Source: Candidatus Gastranaerophilales bacterium (GTDB lineage Bacteria; Cyanobacteriota; Vampirovibrionia; Gastranaerophilales; Gastranaerophilaceae). Taken from it: a stretch of 64,000 bases of DNA. The notes under the pieces are model-generated. The model worked only from the letters and a program-made list of their open reading frames with translations, had not been told where the DNA came from and searched no databases. The stretch covers positions 62,001 through 126,000 of the forward strand of contig CALVFU010000002.1 of NCBI GenBank assembly GCA_944326905.1, given 5' to 3'. Below are positions 16,179-24,924 of this stretch, one piece after another (within the stretch, counting starts at the first letter, position 1; each line of letters starts with the position of its first letter). A program made the position numbers and the translations under genes.

Positions 16179-16599
16179 AACTAGCATTTTTTTATATACC
16201 AAACTCTACTAATACCTGCTAAAACTGTCAAGTTTAGCTTGTTTTTGCAATGTTTCATTGTAATTTCGTGTAAATAACAATGAAATGATTAAAGATATGT
16301 ATTGTGGCAAAAAGGAACATAGAAGAGACAATAAATTAAAGAGCCCTACCGAAAATCCGCTGTCTTGGATTATTCGGGGTATCGGAAAAATTCATCATTT
16401 ACCGACACCAAACGGGCTGGGCTCGTTACACTCGCACGGTGCCCTACCGAAAATCCGCTGTTCAAAATGACACTATAGCTATATTTCTAGCATATTTGGT
16501 GTAAAGTTGTGTATAAGTTCCATTTAGTTACTCTTTATAATAATTTATCTTTAATATAAAATGTATTAGGTTGATACAGTTTAATTAAGGAGAATAATT
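16179..16599. repeat. Noncoding region with a 21-bp direct repeat and an inverted repeat
   Basis: No gene is supported. TTTCATTG and CAATGAAA form an inverted repeat around 16252-16285. A 21-bp sequence starting GCCCTACCGAAAATCC occurs identically at 16343-16363 and 16441-16461, 98 bp apart. The region is less AT-rich than the surrounding spacer, suggesting a dispersed element or remnant. The short open frame at 16285-16470 is made of these repeats and is not called. Confidence 0.6.
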
Positions 16600-17790
16600 A
16601 TGGCATTTAAAAAGATAACGGAATCTGTATTATATTGTGGTATTAATGATTTTGACAGAGTTATATTTGATGAGCTTATACCGCTTGATAACGGAACGAC
16701 TTACAATTCTTATATTGTAAAAGGTAAAGATAAAACAGCAGTAATTGATACAATGTATCCTAAATTTACAGAGCAGTATTTGAAATCTTTTGATGAAAAT
16801 GGGATAGATAAAATTGATTATATTATTGCAAACCACGGTGAACAGGATCATTCAGGCTCAATCCCGGCGCTTTTAGAGAAGTTTCCAATGGCAAAAGTTG
16901 TAACAAATGGTAATGTCGCCGGTAATATTAAAGAAATGCTCCTTGTTCCCGGGGATAGAATTCAGATTATTTCTAATAATGAAGAATTGGATTTGGGCGG
17001 AAAAACTCTTAAATTTATTCTGGCTCCCGGTGTACACTGGCCGGATACTATGTTTACACTATTGATAGAGGATAATGTTATATTTACGTGTGATTTTCTT
17101 GGTTCTCATCATACGTTTGATGATGTATTTGCGGTTCCTTCCGAAAAATTGACTCGAGGAATTAAAAAGTATTATGCGGAGATTATGATGCCGTTTAGAA
17201 TGCTTTCTAAAAAATATACTGCGCAAATTAGAGAAATGAATGTTTCGATTATCTGTCCGAGCCACGGTCCAATTTATAAAGGAGAAGGAATTAATTATAT
17301 ATTATCTCTTTATGAGGATTGGACGTCTGAAAATGGTAAAAATTTGGTTTTGCTTCCTTATGTATCAATGTACGGCTCTGTTGAAGAAATGGCAGATTAT
17401 GTTGAAAGTGGGCTTAAAGAAAAAGGAATTGAGGTATTTAAATACGATGTTATTCGTGGTAACCTTGGAGATTTAGCAGTCGCACTTGTTGATGCTACAA
17501 CAATTGTAATGGGTGTTTCAATGGTTCTTGCAGGACCGCATCCTGCGGCTGTAAATGTTGCTTATCTTGCAGGCGTATTAAAACCAAAGGCAAAGTACGC
17601 TTCTATTATCGGCTCTTACGGGTGGGGCGGAAAATTGTTTGATAAAATTGTTGAGTGTATTTCTCCAATTAAGCCTGAAATTATTGAGCCTGTACAGGTT
17701 AAAGGAAAACCTAAAGCAGAAGATTATGCTAAATTAGATGTTCTTATTAATTCGATTTATGAAAAACACAAGATTTTAGGTTTAGTTTAA
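16600..17790 (+). CDS. A-type flavoprotein (flavodiiron protein)
   Basis: A protein of 396 residues. The N-terminal metallo-beta-lactamase-like diiron domain has His79, Glu81, Asp83 and His84 (NHGEQDHSG), a further His in GVHWPD, Asp in CDFLGSHH and His in CPSHGP. The C-terminal flavodoxin domain (about 250-396) begins VLLPYVSMYGS and contains GSYGWGG. Flavodiiron proteins reduce O2 to water or NO to N2O using FMN and protect anaerobes; the form without rubredoxin or flavin-reductase fusion is seen here. AAGGAG precedes the ATG, and a terminator follows. It is monocistronic. Confidence 0.93.
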   Translation: MAFKKITESVLYCGINDFDRVIFDELIPLDNGTTYNSYIVKGKDKTAVIDTMYPKFTEQYLKSFDENGIDKIDYIIANHGEQDHSGSIPALLEKFPMAKVVTNGNVAGNIKEMLLVPGDRIQIISNNEELDLGGKTLKFILAPGVHWPDTMFTLLIEDNVIFTCDFLGSHHTFDDVFAVPSEKLTRGIKKYYAEIMMPFRMLSKKYTAQIREMNVSIICPSHGPIYKGEGINYILSLYEDWTSENGKNLVLLPYVSMYGSVEEMADYVESGLKEKGIEVFKYDVIRGNLGDLAVALVDATTIVMGVSMVLAGPHPAAVNVAYLAGVLKPKAKYASIIGSYGWGGKLFDKIVECISPIKPEIIEPVQVKGKPKAEDYAKLDVLINSIYEKHKILGLV

Positions 17791-17800
17791 TTTAGTTTTT

Positions 17801-17832
17801 ATCCCCTTTCTGAAAAAAAAGGGGATTTTATT
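17801..17832. terminator. Rho-independent terminator after the flavodiiron gene
   Basis: ATCCCCTTT pairs with AAAGGGGAT across a short loop and is followed by a T-rich run on the plus strand. An A-run on the other side would also allow function for the minus-strand gene that ends at 17878. Confidence 0.85.
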
Positions 17833-17877
17833 ATTCTAATTTTCCGCGCAGCGTCATTAATATTCTGTAAAAGTAGA

Positions 17878-18696
17878 TTAAAAATCTGCAAGAGCGGCAA
17901 AATCTCTAAATGCGATATGCCAGTCTCGATAGGCTCTGTTATTATCAAGAACACTATACTTAGGATGCTTTACCACTTTATTTATTTCATCTAATTTACA
18001 CTTAACTAAGTTGGCTTTGATATTAAATACAGAGAATATTTCTTCTGCAAATTCATATCTGGAGACTTCACCGCTGTTACAGATATGGTATATTCCGTAT
18101 TTTTTACCAAATGTACTTAATATACCTGTTGCAAGATCTACAGTCCATGTTGGCGAGCCTATTTCATCATCTGATACTCTTATTTCGTCGTTTGGGTTTT
18201 TAAGTAGCAGTTGTGTGACAAAATTATGCCCGTGGTGTCCGTATAGCCAGCCTGTTCTAATTATGTAGTATTTTGAAAGCTCTTCTTGGATATATTCTTC
18301 TCCTGCAAGTTTTGTTTTCCCGTAATAATTAACAGGATTTGGGTGGTCGTTCACGGTGTATGGTTTGTTCTTTTCTCCGCTGAAAACTTCTGCAGTTGAA
18401 ATAAATACAAGTGTAATATTTTGTTTTTTACATACTTTTACGATATTTTTTGTGCCGTCTATATTTATTCTATGAGCCTCTTCCCTATTTGTTTCAGCTT
18501 TTTCTGTGTCAGTGTAGGCTGCAAGATGTATAATAGTTTCTGGTTTGCTTTCTTTAACAATTTGTTCTATTAGTTCATAATTTGTTACATCCATTGTTTT
18601 ATGGGTAGTTTCTATGACTTCATAGCCTTCATCCTCAAGCACTGGGCACAAATCTTCTCCAAGCATTCCATTAGAACCGGTCACAAGTATTTTCAT
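17878..18696 (-). CDS. RmlD-like dTDP-4-dehydrorhamnose reductase family protein
   Basis: An extended short-chain dehydrogenase of 272 residues. The NAD(P)-binding start is ILVTGSNGMLGEDL, with IHLAAYTDTEKAE typical of RmlD and the catalytic YxxxK as YYGKTK; WLYGHHGHNFV and the C-terminal SVLDNNRA also fit the family. RmlD reduces dTDP-4-keto-rhamnose; without rmlABC beside it, other sugar or methionine-adenosyltransferase-regulatory relatives are possible. The start at 18696 is set by AAGGAG 5 nt upstream. It overlaps the preceding HEAT-like gene by 26 nt. Confidence 0.85.
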   Translation of the reverse strand: MKILVTGSNGMLGEDLCPVLEDEGYEVIETTHKTMDVTNYELIEQIVKESKPETIIHLAAYTDTEKAETNREEAHRINIDGTKNIVKVCKKQNITLVFISTAEVFSGEKNKPYTVNDHPNPVNYYGKTKLAGEEYIQEELSKYYIIRTGWLYGHHGHNFVTQLLLKNPNDEIRVSDDEIGSPTWTVDLATGILSTFGKKYGIYHICNSGEVSRYEFAEEIFSVFNIKANLVKCKLDEINKVVKHPKYSVLDNNRAYRDWHIAFRDFAALADF

Positions 18697-19393
18697 AAGT
18701 ACTCCTTTTTGCTGCATATCGTACATAAAGATTCTCATCATTTAGTACTTTGTTGTATAATTCTTTAAATTTACTATTATCACTGTATTTTGATAATATT
18801 TTTGCAGCTTTTTCTCTTATTGTATACTCTGGGCGATTTAAAACTCTTTCAAGAATGTTGAGAAGTATTGAGTTATCAATTGATTCTGAAAATACAAAAA
18901 GTCCTTCCAACGCCCAATAAATCTTAAACAACTGCTTATTTAATATATATTTTTTGTCTCTAAATTTTATTTTGCTGATTTCATCAAATCCTTCATTAAT
19001 AAAAGAGAGCAGTGTATCAGTGTAAACTTTTACAAATTCAGTATTGTGTTTAAATATTTCCAAACTGTCAATTACAAGTCTTGAAATGTTCGCATTAATA
19101 TCAATGGATGCTTCTGCAAAAATTTTTGGATATTTGTCAAAAAAATTAGTGCTATTTACAAATTCATATAGCCTAGAAGCAATAGCTTCTCTTATTTTGC
19201 CATCACAGCCTGTAAGGTTTGATATGAATATATCTGCTTCATTTTGAGTCAGAATTTTATCAAGGTTTAATGCCGCAATTTGTTTCTCTGCAACAGATCC
19301 TGTTTTTAAAAAAGTTATTAATTCGCTTCTGCTTAGTTTTTTGCAACATAAATTCAAAGCGTGGTTAAAGTTTTCTTCAATATTGCAATTCAA
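18671..19393 (-). CDS. HEAT-repeat-like protein
   Basis: A helical protein of about 240 residues whose C-terminal part (REKAAKILSKYSDNSKFKEL, NVRYAAKRS-like ending) looks like HEAT/armadillo repeats used for protein binding. No ATG exists near the start: the frame begins with TTG codons, and the TTG at 19393, 6 nt after CGGAG, fits best (a TTG at 19399 is too close). A TGGTAGAAT-like extended -10 lies just upstream. It overlaps the RmlD-like gene, so the two are probably co-expressed. Function unknown. Confidence 0.7.
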   Translation of the reverse strand: MNCNIEENFNHALNLCCKKLSRSELITFLKTGSVAEKQIAALNLDKILTQNEADIFISNLTGCDGKIREAIASRLYEFVNSTNFFDKYPKIFAEASIDINANISRLVIDSLEIFKHNTEFVKVYTDTLLSFINEGFDEISKIKFRDKKYILNKQLFKIYWALEGLFVFSESIDNSILLNILERVLNRPEYTIREKAAKILSKYSDNSKFKELYNKVLNDENLYVRYAAKRSTYENTCDRF

Positions 19394-19519
19394 GTTCAAC
19401 TCCGATATTTTATATATTTTTATTCTACCACGAGAGATATTGTTTTATGTACAAAAAATAGTTTTAATGTATGATAATGATATTGAAAAACATTGTATAA
19501 TAATTAATAAGGAGCCACA

Positions 19520-19687
19520 ATGAAAGCGTTTTTAAATTTTATTTTGGAACTTTTTATGATAAAAAAATCAGACAGAACAATAGGTCTCTCGCAATATATG
19601 AAAGAGCCGGCAAAGCCAGTTAGGAAAGAAGTTTCAATTAAGACTAAAGATATCAAATTGTCTGACTTAATGCGCCGGGCAAGCTAG
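19520..19687 (+). CDS. Small basic protein, 55 residues
   Basis: A short open frame from ATG 19520 to TAG 19685-19687 with AAGGAG 5 nt upstream. It has a hydrophobic N-terminal helix (FLNFILELFMI) followed by a Lys-rich tail ending KLSDLMRRAS. A TATAAT at 19495-19500 could serve as -10. It converges with trpS, sharing the last 4 bases. The good ribosome site and placement support a real gene; the family is unrecognised. It may be a membrane-associated small protein. Confidence 0.55.
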   Translation: MKAFLNFILELFMIKKSDRTIGLSQYMKEPAKPVRKEVSIKTKDIKLSDLMRRAS

Positions 19688-20691
19688 TATATTTTTACAG
19701 CTTCCCTTACTTTATCTAACGTTTCTCTTGCAGTTTTTCTGGCTTTTTCGGAGCCGCTTAGTATTATATCTTTTACAATTTTAGGATGTTCTTCATAGTA
19801 TTTCCGTGTCTCTCGAATTTCTTGCAGCCGTGAGTTGACTTTTTGAGCTAGCTTGCGTTTACAGTCAGCGCAGCCCATTGTTCCTGTTTCACATCCGTGT
19901 TTTATTTCGGTAATGTCTTCTTCATTTCCGAATATCTGCCAATATTTGAAAGCTACTTCACATTGGTCAGTATGACCTAAATCATCACGTCTAATTCTTG
20001 AACGATCTGTAATTGCCTGCATAATTCTTTTGGTTGTGGCTTCTTCTGTATCAGAAATTTTTATATCGTTGTTATATGACTTGCCCATTTTATTGCCGTC
20101 AACTCCGCAAATGTAGGAACAATCATTAAGTAAGGGTTTGGGTTCATTAAATACTTCTTTACCATATATAGAATTAAAACGTCTTGCGATATCACGTGTA
20201 ATTTCTACATGTGCTACCTGGTCTATACCTACAGGAACGTATTGTGCATTGAATAATAAAATGTCAGCACTCATTAATACAGGATATCCCAATAGTCCAT
20301 AGGTAATTCCTTCAGTGCTGCCGTCTCCAGATTTAACTATTTTTACGATATCTTTAAGCGTTGGATCTTTTTCTACCCAGTGCTGAGGTGTAATCATACT
20401 TAGATAAATATGCAGTTCAGCAGTTTCAGGCACTAAGGATTGCATATAAATAGTTGATTTTTTCGGATCAAGTCCGCAGGCAAGCCAATCGGTAACAACA
20501 TCAATGCTATCTTGCCGCAGATTTTCTGTTTTATTGTATTTTGTCGTGAGGGCATGCCAGTCTGCAACAAAGAAATAACTTTCGTATTTGTATTGTAGTT
20601 TAACCCAATTATCTATAACGCCCAGATAATGTCCTATGTGAAGTTTTCCTGTTGGACGCATTCCTGACATAATTCTATTATTGTTTTCCAT
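19684..20691 (-). CDS. trpS: Tryptophanyl-tRNA synthetase
   Basis: A class I aminoacyl-tRNA synthetase of 335 residues that charges tRNA-Trp. The HIGH motif is in TGKLHIGHYLG and the KMSKS motif appears as GNKMGKS. Other family segments are FVADWHALTT and LLGYPVLMSADIL. Length is typical of bacterial TrpRS. It lies 15 bp downstream of the GH13 gene on the same strand and may be co-transcribed. No Trp-codon leader or T-box is present. Confidence 0.97.
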   Translation of the reverse strand: MENNNRIMSGMRPTGKLHIGHYLGVIDNWVKLQYKYESYFFVADWHALTTKYNKTENLRQDSIDVVTDWLACGLDPKKSTIYMQSLVPETAELHIYLSMITPQHWVEKDPTLKDIVKIVKSGDGSTEGITYGLLGYPVLMSADILLFNAQYVPVGIDQVAHVEITRDIARRFNSIYGKEVFNEPKPLLNDCSYICGVDGNKMGKSYNNDIKISDTEEATTKRIMQAITDRSRIRRDDLGHTDQCEVAFKYWQIFGNEEDITEIKHGCETGTMGCADCKRKLAQKVNSRLQEIRETRKYYEEHPKIVKDIILSGSEKARKTARETLDKVREAVKIY

Positions 20692-20706
20692 CTATTTATT
20701 TCCTCA

Positions 20707-22251
20707 TTACTCTACAGCTAAGTCATTTATTAAATATACCTGGATATCTCCCGGCGGAATATCCATTATTAGTTTATCTTTTTTGCGGGCAAGCGCGCAA
20801 GTGCCGGAAGAGCCTTTAAGAACTGTTAATTTATGACTATTATTCATTTTAGGAATATCTATTTTAACTTTTTGTTTTGGATTTTTAAAATCCAGATTTC
20901 CAATTGTTATGATTGTTTTATTTCCATAAGAACGTGCGTATGCGAATATATTTTCATTTGATGCTGATAACGGGATAAATTTCCCTTTAGAAAAAATTTG
21001 TGAGAAAGTTTTTTTATATTTATTGGCAATTATAAAATTATTACTAATCTCATAGTTATTACCGTGCGGACGTGCAGAGAAATTAAATAAATCAAATTTT
21101 CCTCTGTGAACGAAATAGTAGTCGTCATCGGTGTAGGATTTTTGAGCTTTTTTATTCCCCCAGAAATAGACGTATTGGGCGCCGGTTTGGAAACCGTCTA
21201 CGTAATAAGAATTTACAGGCAAAGTGGTATTTAGCCATATAATCATTTCAGATAGTTTTTGTCCGTTTATTAATATAGGACTTAATTCATCGTGCGTGGT
21301 AAAACTGCCTATTACAGATTTTTTTGTATCATACTTTGTAAGTAGTTTTTGGTTAAAAATAATGTGATTAATAAGTTGTGAGCCTTTATTCCATTCTTTA
21401 ATGTTAAAAAAACTGCCGTAATATCCGTCAAATCCTGCTTCTAATAACTTATCATACGGGGTAAAGACTGCATATTCAGATGGCGGTTCTCTCCATGAGT
21501 CAGAGGCTTCAGCAAGAAATAGAAAGTTTTTGTCTTTGCTCCTTGCATAGGCGATTAAATTTTTCCAAAAAGTATATGGTTTAAGTGTTGCTACATCTGC
21601 GCGAATACCATCAAATCCTATATCCATAACCATATCAACATATTTAGTATGAAGTTCATATAATGATTGATTAAGATTTCCGTCCACGCCGGTATCAAAG
21701 AGACGTACATCTGTCCAATCAGTAGGGACTATTGGCATTTGGTTTTTATCTTTTTTGAATAGATCTGACTGATCAATATACATATCATAAGAACCGCAGC
21801 TTGGGAGGTCTACGATTACTCTTATACCTCTTTTGTGGCATTCTTCAATAAATTTTTTTGCTTGCGCATTTATATCAAGAGTCGAATTTGTGTCTGCAAG
21901 ATATGGGTTAAGTTCGGTAAGTGAAGAAGGCGAATAAACAGATCCAGCAGTCCCTAAGGCTTTTAATTTGCCGATAGGATTAATCGGCATGACATGAAGT
22001 GTATTTATTCCTTCTTCTTTTAGAGAATCTAGACGTTCTATTGCATTTAAAAATGTGCCTTTTTCTTCATCCTCATCAATAATCCCACTGTTGTTTTCGT
22101 CTTTAGCATTAAATGTTCTTAAGTTTACGGCAAGTATAATAGCTTTGTTGTTTAGAAATAAGTTTCTCAAATCATTTACATACTCATCTGCAAAAGCCGC
22201 TTGTGTGATTAATATAAAGATTAAGCTTATTATATAAATCTTTCTAAACAT
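20707..22251 (-). CDS. Secreted GH13 alpha-amylase family enzyme
   Basis: A protein of 514 residues with a cleavable signal peptide (hydrophobic 5-20, cut after AAFA). GH13 catalytic residues are Asp219 (GIRADV), Glu248 (LAEAS) and Asp321 (FTTHDE). Region I is atypical (VIVDLPSCGS), lacking the usual Asn-His. A 12-residue EF-hand-like loop, DENNSGIIDEDE, lies at 51-62, likely a Ca2+ site. The ATG at 22251 is preferred because AAGGAG lies 7 nt upstream; a TTG two codons earlier is less likely. The C-terminal beta domain is present. It probably hydrolyses or transfers alpha-glucan outside the cytoplasm. Confidence 0.88.
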   Translation of the reverse strand: MFRKIYIISLIFILITQAAFADEYVNDLRNLFLNNKAIILAVNLRTFNAKDENNSGIIDEDEEKGTFLNAIERLDSLKEEGINTLHVMPINPIGKLKALGTAGSVYSPSSLTELNPYLADTNSTLDINAQAKKFIEECHKRGIRVIVDLPSCGSYDMYIDQSDLFKKDKNQMPIVPTDWTDVRLFDTGVDGNLNQSLYELHTKYVDMVMDIGFDGIRADVATLKPYTFWKNLIAYARSKDKNFLFLAEASDSWREPPSEYAVFTPYDKLLEAGFDGYYGSFFNIKEWNKGSQLINHIIFNQKLLTKYDTKKSVIGSFTTHDELSPILINGQKLSEMIIWLNTTLPVNSYYVDGFQTGAQYVYFWGNKKAQKSYTDDDYYFVHRGKFDLFNFSARPHGNNYEISNNFIIANKYKKTFSQIFSKGKFIPLSASNENIFAYARSYGNKTIITIGNLDFKNPKQKVKIDIPKMNNSHKLTVLKGSSGTCALARKKDKLIMDIPPGDIQVYLINDLAVE

Positions 22252-22313
22252 AGCCAATCTCCTTTTTTTATTATTATATATCAGAAGAATTGAAAAGGCA
22301 TTATTTAAACTTA

Positions 22314-22350
22314 CAAAAAGAGCGTTTAGTCTTAGCTAAGCGCTCTTAAA
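22314..22350 (-). terminator. Rho-independent terminator of pyk
   Basis: AAGAGCG (22318-22324) pairs with CGCTCTT (22341-22347), and additional pairing lies inside. Read on the minus strand the hairpin is followed by TTTTTG. It lies just after the pyk stop. Confidence 0.8.
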
Positions 22351-22358
22351 TAATTACA

Positions 22359-23780
22359 TTATATTGTATGTATTTTTATAAAATTAGTGCCTTCTTCTAA
22401 AATATGAGGAACAGATCCTGTAACAATTATCATATCTCCTTTTTTTAGGAATGTATTTTTTACCAGAAATCTGGAGAGTAAAGTCAGCATAATCTGGTCA
22501 ATTTTTCCTATAGCTCCTGTTATTTTAAGCGGATAAACACACTTGTATAGACGAAGCTGTCTGCAAAGTTTTTGGCAGGTACAGCAGGCAAATATCGGTA
22601 CAGAAGGATTGCTTTCTGAGATTAATTTGGGTGTATAGCCGGATTGAGAAATTGTTACAATAGCTTTTACATCGTGGATATTCCTTACCATATCAGTAAG
22701 AGCGGCTCCAATAGCCATAGATTCGGTGTTTTCTGTTTGGAACATTTTGTCAGGCAGTTTATTATGTTTGATTCTTTCACTGTATTGTACACTTTTGGCT
22801 ATATCGTCCATCATTTTAACTGCTTTTTCTGGATAAGTGCCTACAGCTGTTTCACCTGAAAGCATAACAGCATCTGCACCATCGAAAATAGCGTTTGCAA
22901 CATCGGAAACTTCAGCTCTTGTTGGGATAGGGTTTGTAATCATACTTTCTAGCATTTGTGTTGCAACGATTACGCATTTACGGGCAATATTTGCTTTTTC
23001 TACTATTGTTTTTTGAACAATTGGAACTTCCTGCGCCGGTGTTTCTATACCTAAATCCCCTCGTGCAACCATAATACCGTCTGATACTGCTATTATGTCG
23101 TCTATGTTTCTTATTGCTTGCGGTTTTTCGATTTTAGAAATTATTTTTATATCACTGTTTTTAAGTAATTCTCTTAAAAATTTGACATCTTCAGCACATC
23201 TTACGAAAGATAATGCGACATAATCCACATCCCATTCTACTGCTTTTTTAACGTATTCAATATCCTTCTCTGTCATGACATCAAGACTCCCTGTTGCACC
23301 TGGGATATTAATGCCTTTCCTCTTATTTATCGAGCCTTTAGTCAGAACTTTAGCTGATACAATGCTATTATTGACTTCTGCAGCGATAAGCTGTATCTTT
23401 CCGTCATCAATAAGAATTTTGTCACCGGGTTTAACATCTTCTGCTATACCTTTATAATCAACTGGTATAATTTCTCCATCATAACTTTCTTTATGCTGGA
23501 AATGTAAGATGTCTCCAACATTAACATTAATTGGTTCAGGGAGTTCTCCTATTCTGATTTTAGGACCTTGTAAGTCAATCATTATGGGTATAAATGTTTT
23601 CGTTTCAGCTTCAATTGCTCTAATATTTTTGATAACTTGTTCGTGCTGTGCAAAATCTCCGTGTGAAGCATTTAATCTAAACATGTCTGCACCGCTTTGA
23701 ATAAGTACGTTTATTTTTTCTTTTGTGTTACAGGCTGGTCCTATAGTACACACTATTTTTGTTGCTGTATAGTTTTCCAT
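22359..23780 (-). CDS. pyk: Pyruvate kinase
   Basis: An enzyme of 473 residues converting phosphoenolpyruvate and ADP to pyruvate and ATP, the last glycolytic step. Motifs are KIVCTIGPAC, DLQGPKIRIG, ISKIEKPQA, MVARGDLGIE and MLSGETAVGTYP. The ATG at 23780 is used because GGAGG lies 7 nt upstream; the frame runs 24 codons further without one. The C-terminal domain is complete (IVTGSVPHILEEGTN), and there is no extra PEP-utilising domain. It is monocistronic with its own terminator. Confidence 0.97.
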   Translation of the reverse strand: MENYTATKIVCTIGPACNTKEKINVLIQSGADMFRLNASHGDFAQHEQVIKNIRAIEAETKTFIPIMIDLQGPKIRIGELPEPINVNVGDILHFQHKESYDGEIIPVDYKGIAEDVKPGDKILIDDGKIQLIAAEVNNSIVSAKVLTKGSINKRKGINIPGATGSLDVMTEKDIEYVKKAVEWDVDYVALSFVRCAEDVKFLRELLKNSDIKIISKIEKPQAIRNIDDIIAVSDGIMVARGDLGIETPAQEVPIVQKTIVEKANIARKCVIVATQMLESMITNPIPTRAEVSDVANAIFDGADAVMLSGETAVGTYPEKAVKMMDDIAKSVQYSERIKHNKLPDKMFQTENTESMAIGAALTDMVRNIHDVKAIVTISQSGYTPKLISESNPSVPIFACCTCQKLCRQLRLYKCVYPLKITGAIGKIDQIMLTLLSRFLVKNTFLKKGDMIIVTGSVPHILEEGTNFIKIHTI

Positions 23781-23959
23781 TTTATTTCCTCCAATTACTA
23801 TTATTATATTGCAACATAAATTTATAATTTCAATGGGATTTAAAAAGTACAACTATAGTATGGTATCAAATTTTAAATAATACTCTAAAATCAGGATTTA
23901 ATTTTGGCTGAATATTGGTATTCTTTTAGAGTACTAGATTTTAAGAAAGGATACATACT

Positions 23960-24448
23960 ATGGCAACAATTGACAAAATCAGTGCGATTTTGAACACAAA
24001 AATTGAGATTCCTTTCAAAATAAAAGCTAGGGAAAGTATACACACAAACCCGTTTAAAGATTCAAAATTTGACGGAAAAATTCTCCCTGCTGATATTTTT
24101 GAGGGTAGTGAGCTCAAATCGCAAAACAAGGCAAAAATGGTTCTGAGCGCAATCGCAGGGAGTGTTTCAAACTTCTCCAAGAAGTTTGTTGAGCCGGTTG
24201 CGGCATTCTGCAAAAACATCAAAGAAAAAACATTATCTAAGTGTTCATCAGCTTGGAATTACTTAAACACAACTACTCTGTCAGATTTAGGACATTCTAT
24301 TACCGATTTAGGACATTCTATAACAGAAAAAGTTTCCACAATGAGAAAAAATGCTGAAATGAAGAAAATATCGGATACGACTCCGACAACAGAACTTGAA
24401 GCACTTTGGAAAAAAGAAAATGAACTTATTTTGATGGAGGCTGCATAA
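23960..24448 (+). CDS. Hypothetical protein with DLGHSIT tandem repeat
   Basis: An unrecognised protein of 162 residues. Residues 70-100 are mildly hydrophobic, and around 108-122 there is an exact tandem DLGHSITDLGHSIT encoded by a 21-bp near-identical DNA repeat. The C-terminal 40 residues are helical and charged. GAAAGGA precedes the ATG. It overlaps the next gene by one base (TAATG), so the two form an operon. Confidence 0.7.
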   Translation: MATIDKISAILNTKIEIPFKIKARESIHTNPFKDSKFDGKILPADIFEGSELKSQNKAKMVLSAIAGSVSNFSKKFVEPVAAFCKNIKEKTLSKCSSAWNYLNTTTLSDLGHSITDLGHSITEKVSTMRKNAEMKKISDTTPTTELEALWKKENELILMEAA

Positions 24449-24801
24449 TGAATAAAAAAATTTCACAAATTATAGATGCATTAACGACGCACCCAGATAG
24501 TGACTCTATCAGAGTTTTAGAAACATTAGGTACAAATTCCCCAGATAACGATATAAGAGAAAAAACTTCAAGAGCATTAGTTAAGAAAAATGTACATGAC
24601 TCTCTTAAGGTAGTTATCATTAATGAAGGCAAGGGTATTAATGACCTAAGTCCTGTAGTTGCAATGAGTACAATAAATGAGATATTGGCGCTCAAGGATA
24701 AGACGGAAGTACTACATATCCTTGAAGATACTATAAAAATGCACTCAAATGAAACAGTAAGAGAAAATGCAGCGTCAGTAAAATCATTATTAGCATTATA
24801 A
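24448..24801 (+). CDS. Small HEAT-like helical protein
   Basis: A protein of 117 residues predicted all-helical, with repeated segments (IRVLETLGTNSPDNDIREKTSRALVKK and HSNETVRENAASVKSLLAL, given here in part) resembling HEAT repeats. It starts at the overlapping TAATG with GGAGG inside the upstream gene's end. It probably works with the preceding unknown protein; its partner and function are unknown. A hairpin follows downstream. Confidence 0.7.
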   Translation: MNKKISQIIDALTTHPDSDSIRVLETLGTNSPDNDIREKTSRALVKKNVHDSLKVVIINEGKGINDLSPVVAMSTINEILALKDKTEVLHILEDTIKMHSNETVRENAASVKSLLAL

Positions 24802-24840
24802 TTTTTTCTACGTGCTATAGTATCTTGTGTTATTTCGGCG

Positions 24841-24867
24841 GCGGCTTCGAATTTTTTTCGGAGCCGC
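24841..24867. terminator. Hairpin, possible terminator
   Basis: GCGGCTTCGAA pairs with TTCGGAGCCGC (one G-U pair) over a 5-nt T-loop. No T-run follows on the plus strand, so termination is uncertain. Confidence 0.5.
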
Positions 24868-24910
24868 TGTTGCTATTATATTAAACATTAAGTCGTTTTG
24901 TTAAATTTGT

Positions 24911-24918
24911 GATATAAT
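24911..24918 (+). promoter_or_regulatory. Extended -10 of ribE, leaderless arrangement
   Basis: TATAAT (24913-24918) preceded by TGA (extended -10; the TG is at 24910-24911) ends 6 nt before the ribE ATG, so the transcript would start at or next to the A of ATG. No FMN riboswitch fits upstream. Confidence 0.65.
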
Positions 24919-24924
24919 CTATTT

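Noticed and set aside
16285-16470. Open frame of 61 codons in the glyA-side spacer
   Set aside because: It consists mostly of the 21-bp direct repeats and inverted-repeat DNA, has no ribosome site, and its composition does not look like coding DNA.
24802-24924. FMN riboswitch before ribE
   Set aside because: The spacer is too short, lacks the conserved RFN pattern, and the -10 lies 6 nt before the ATG.
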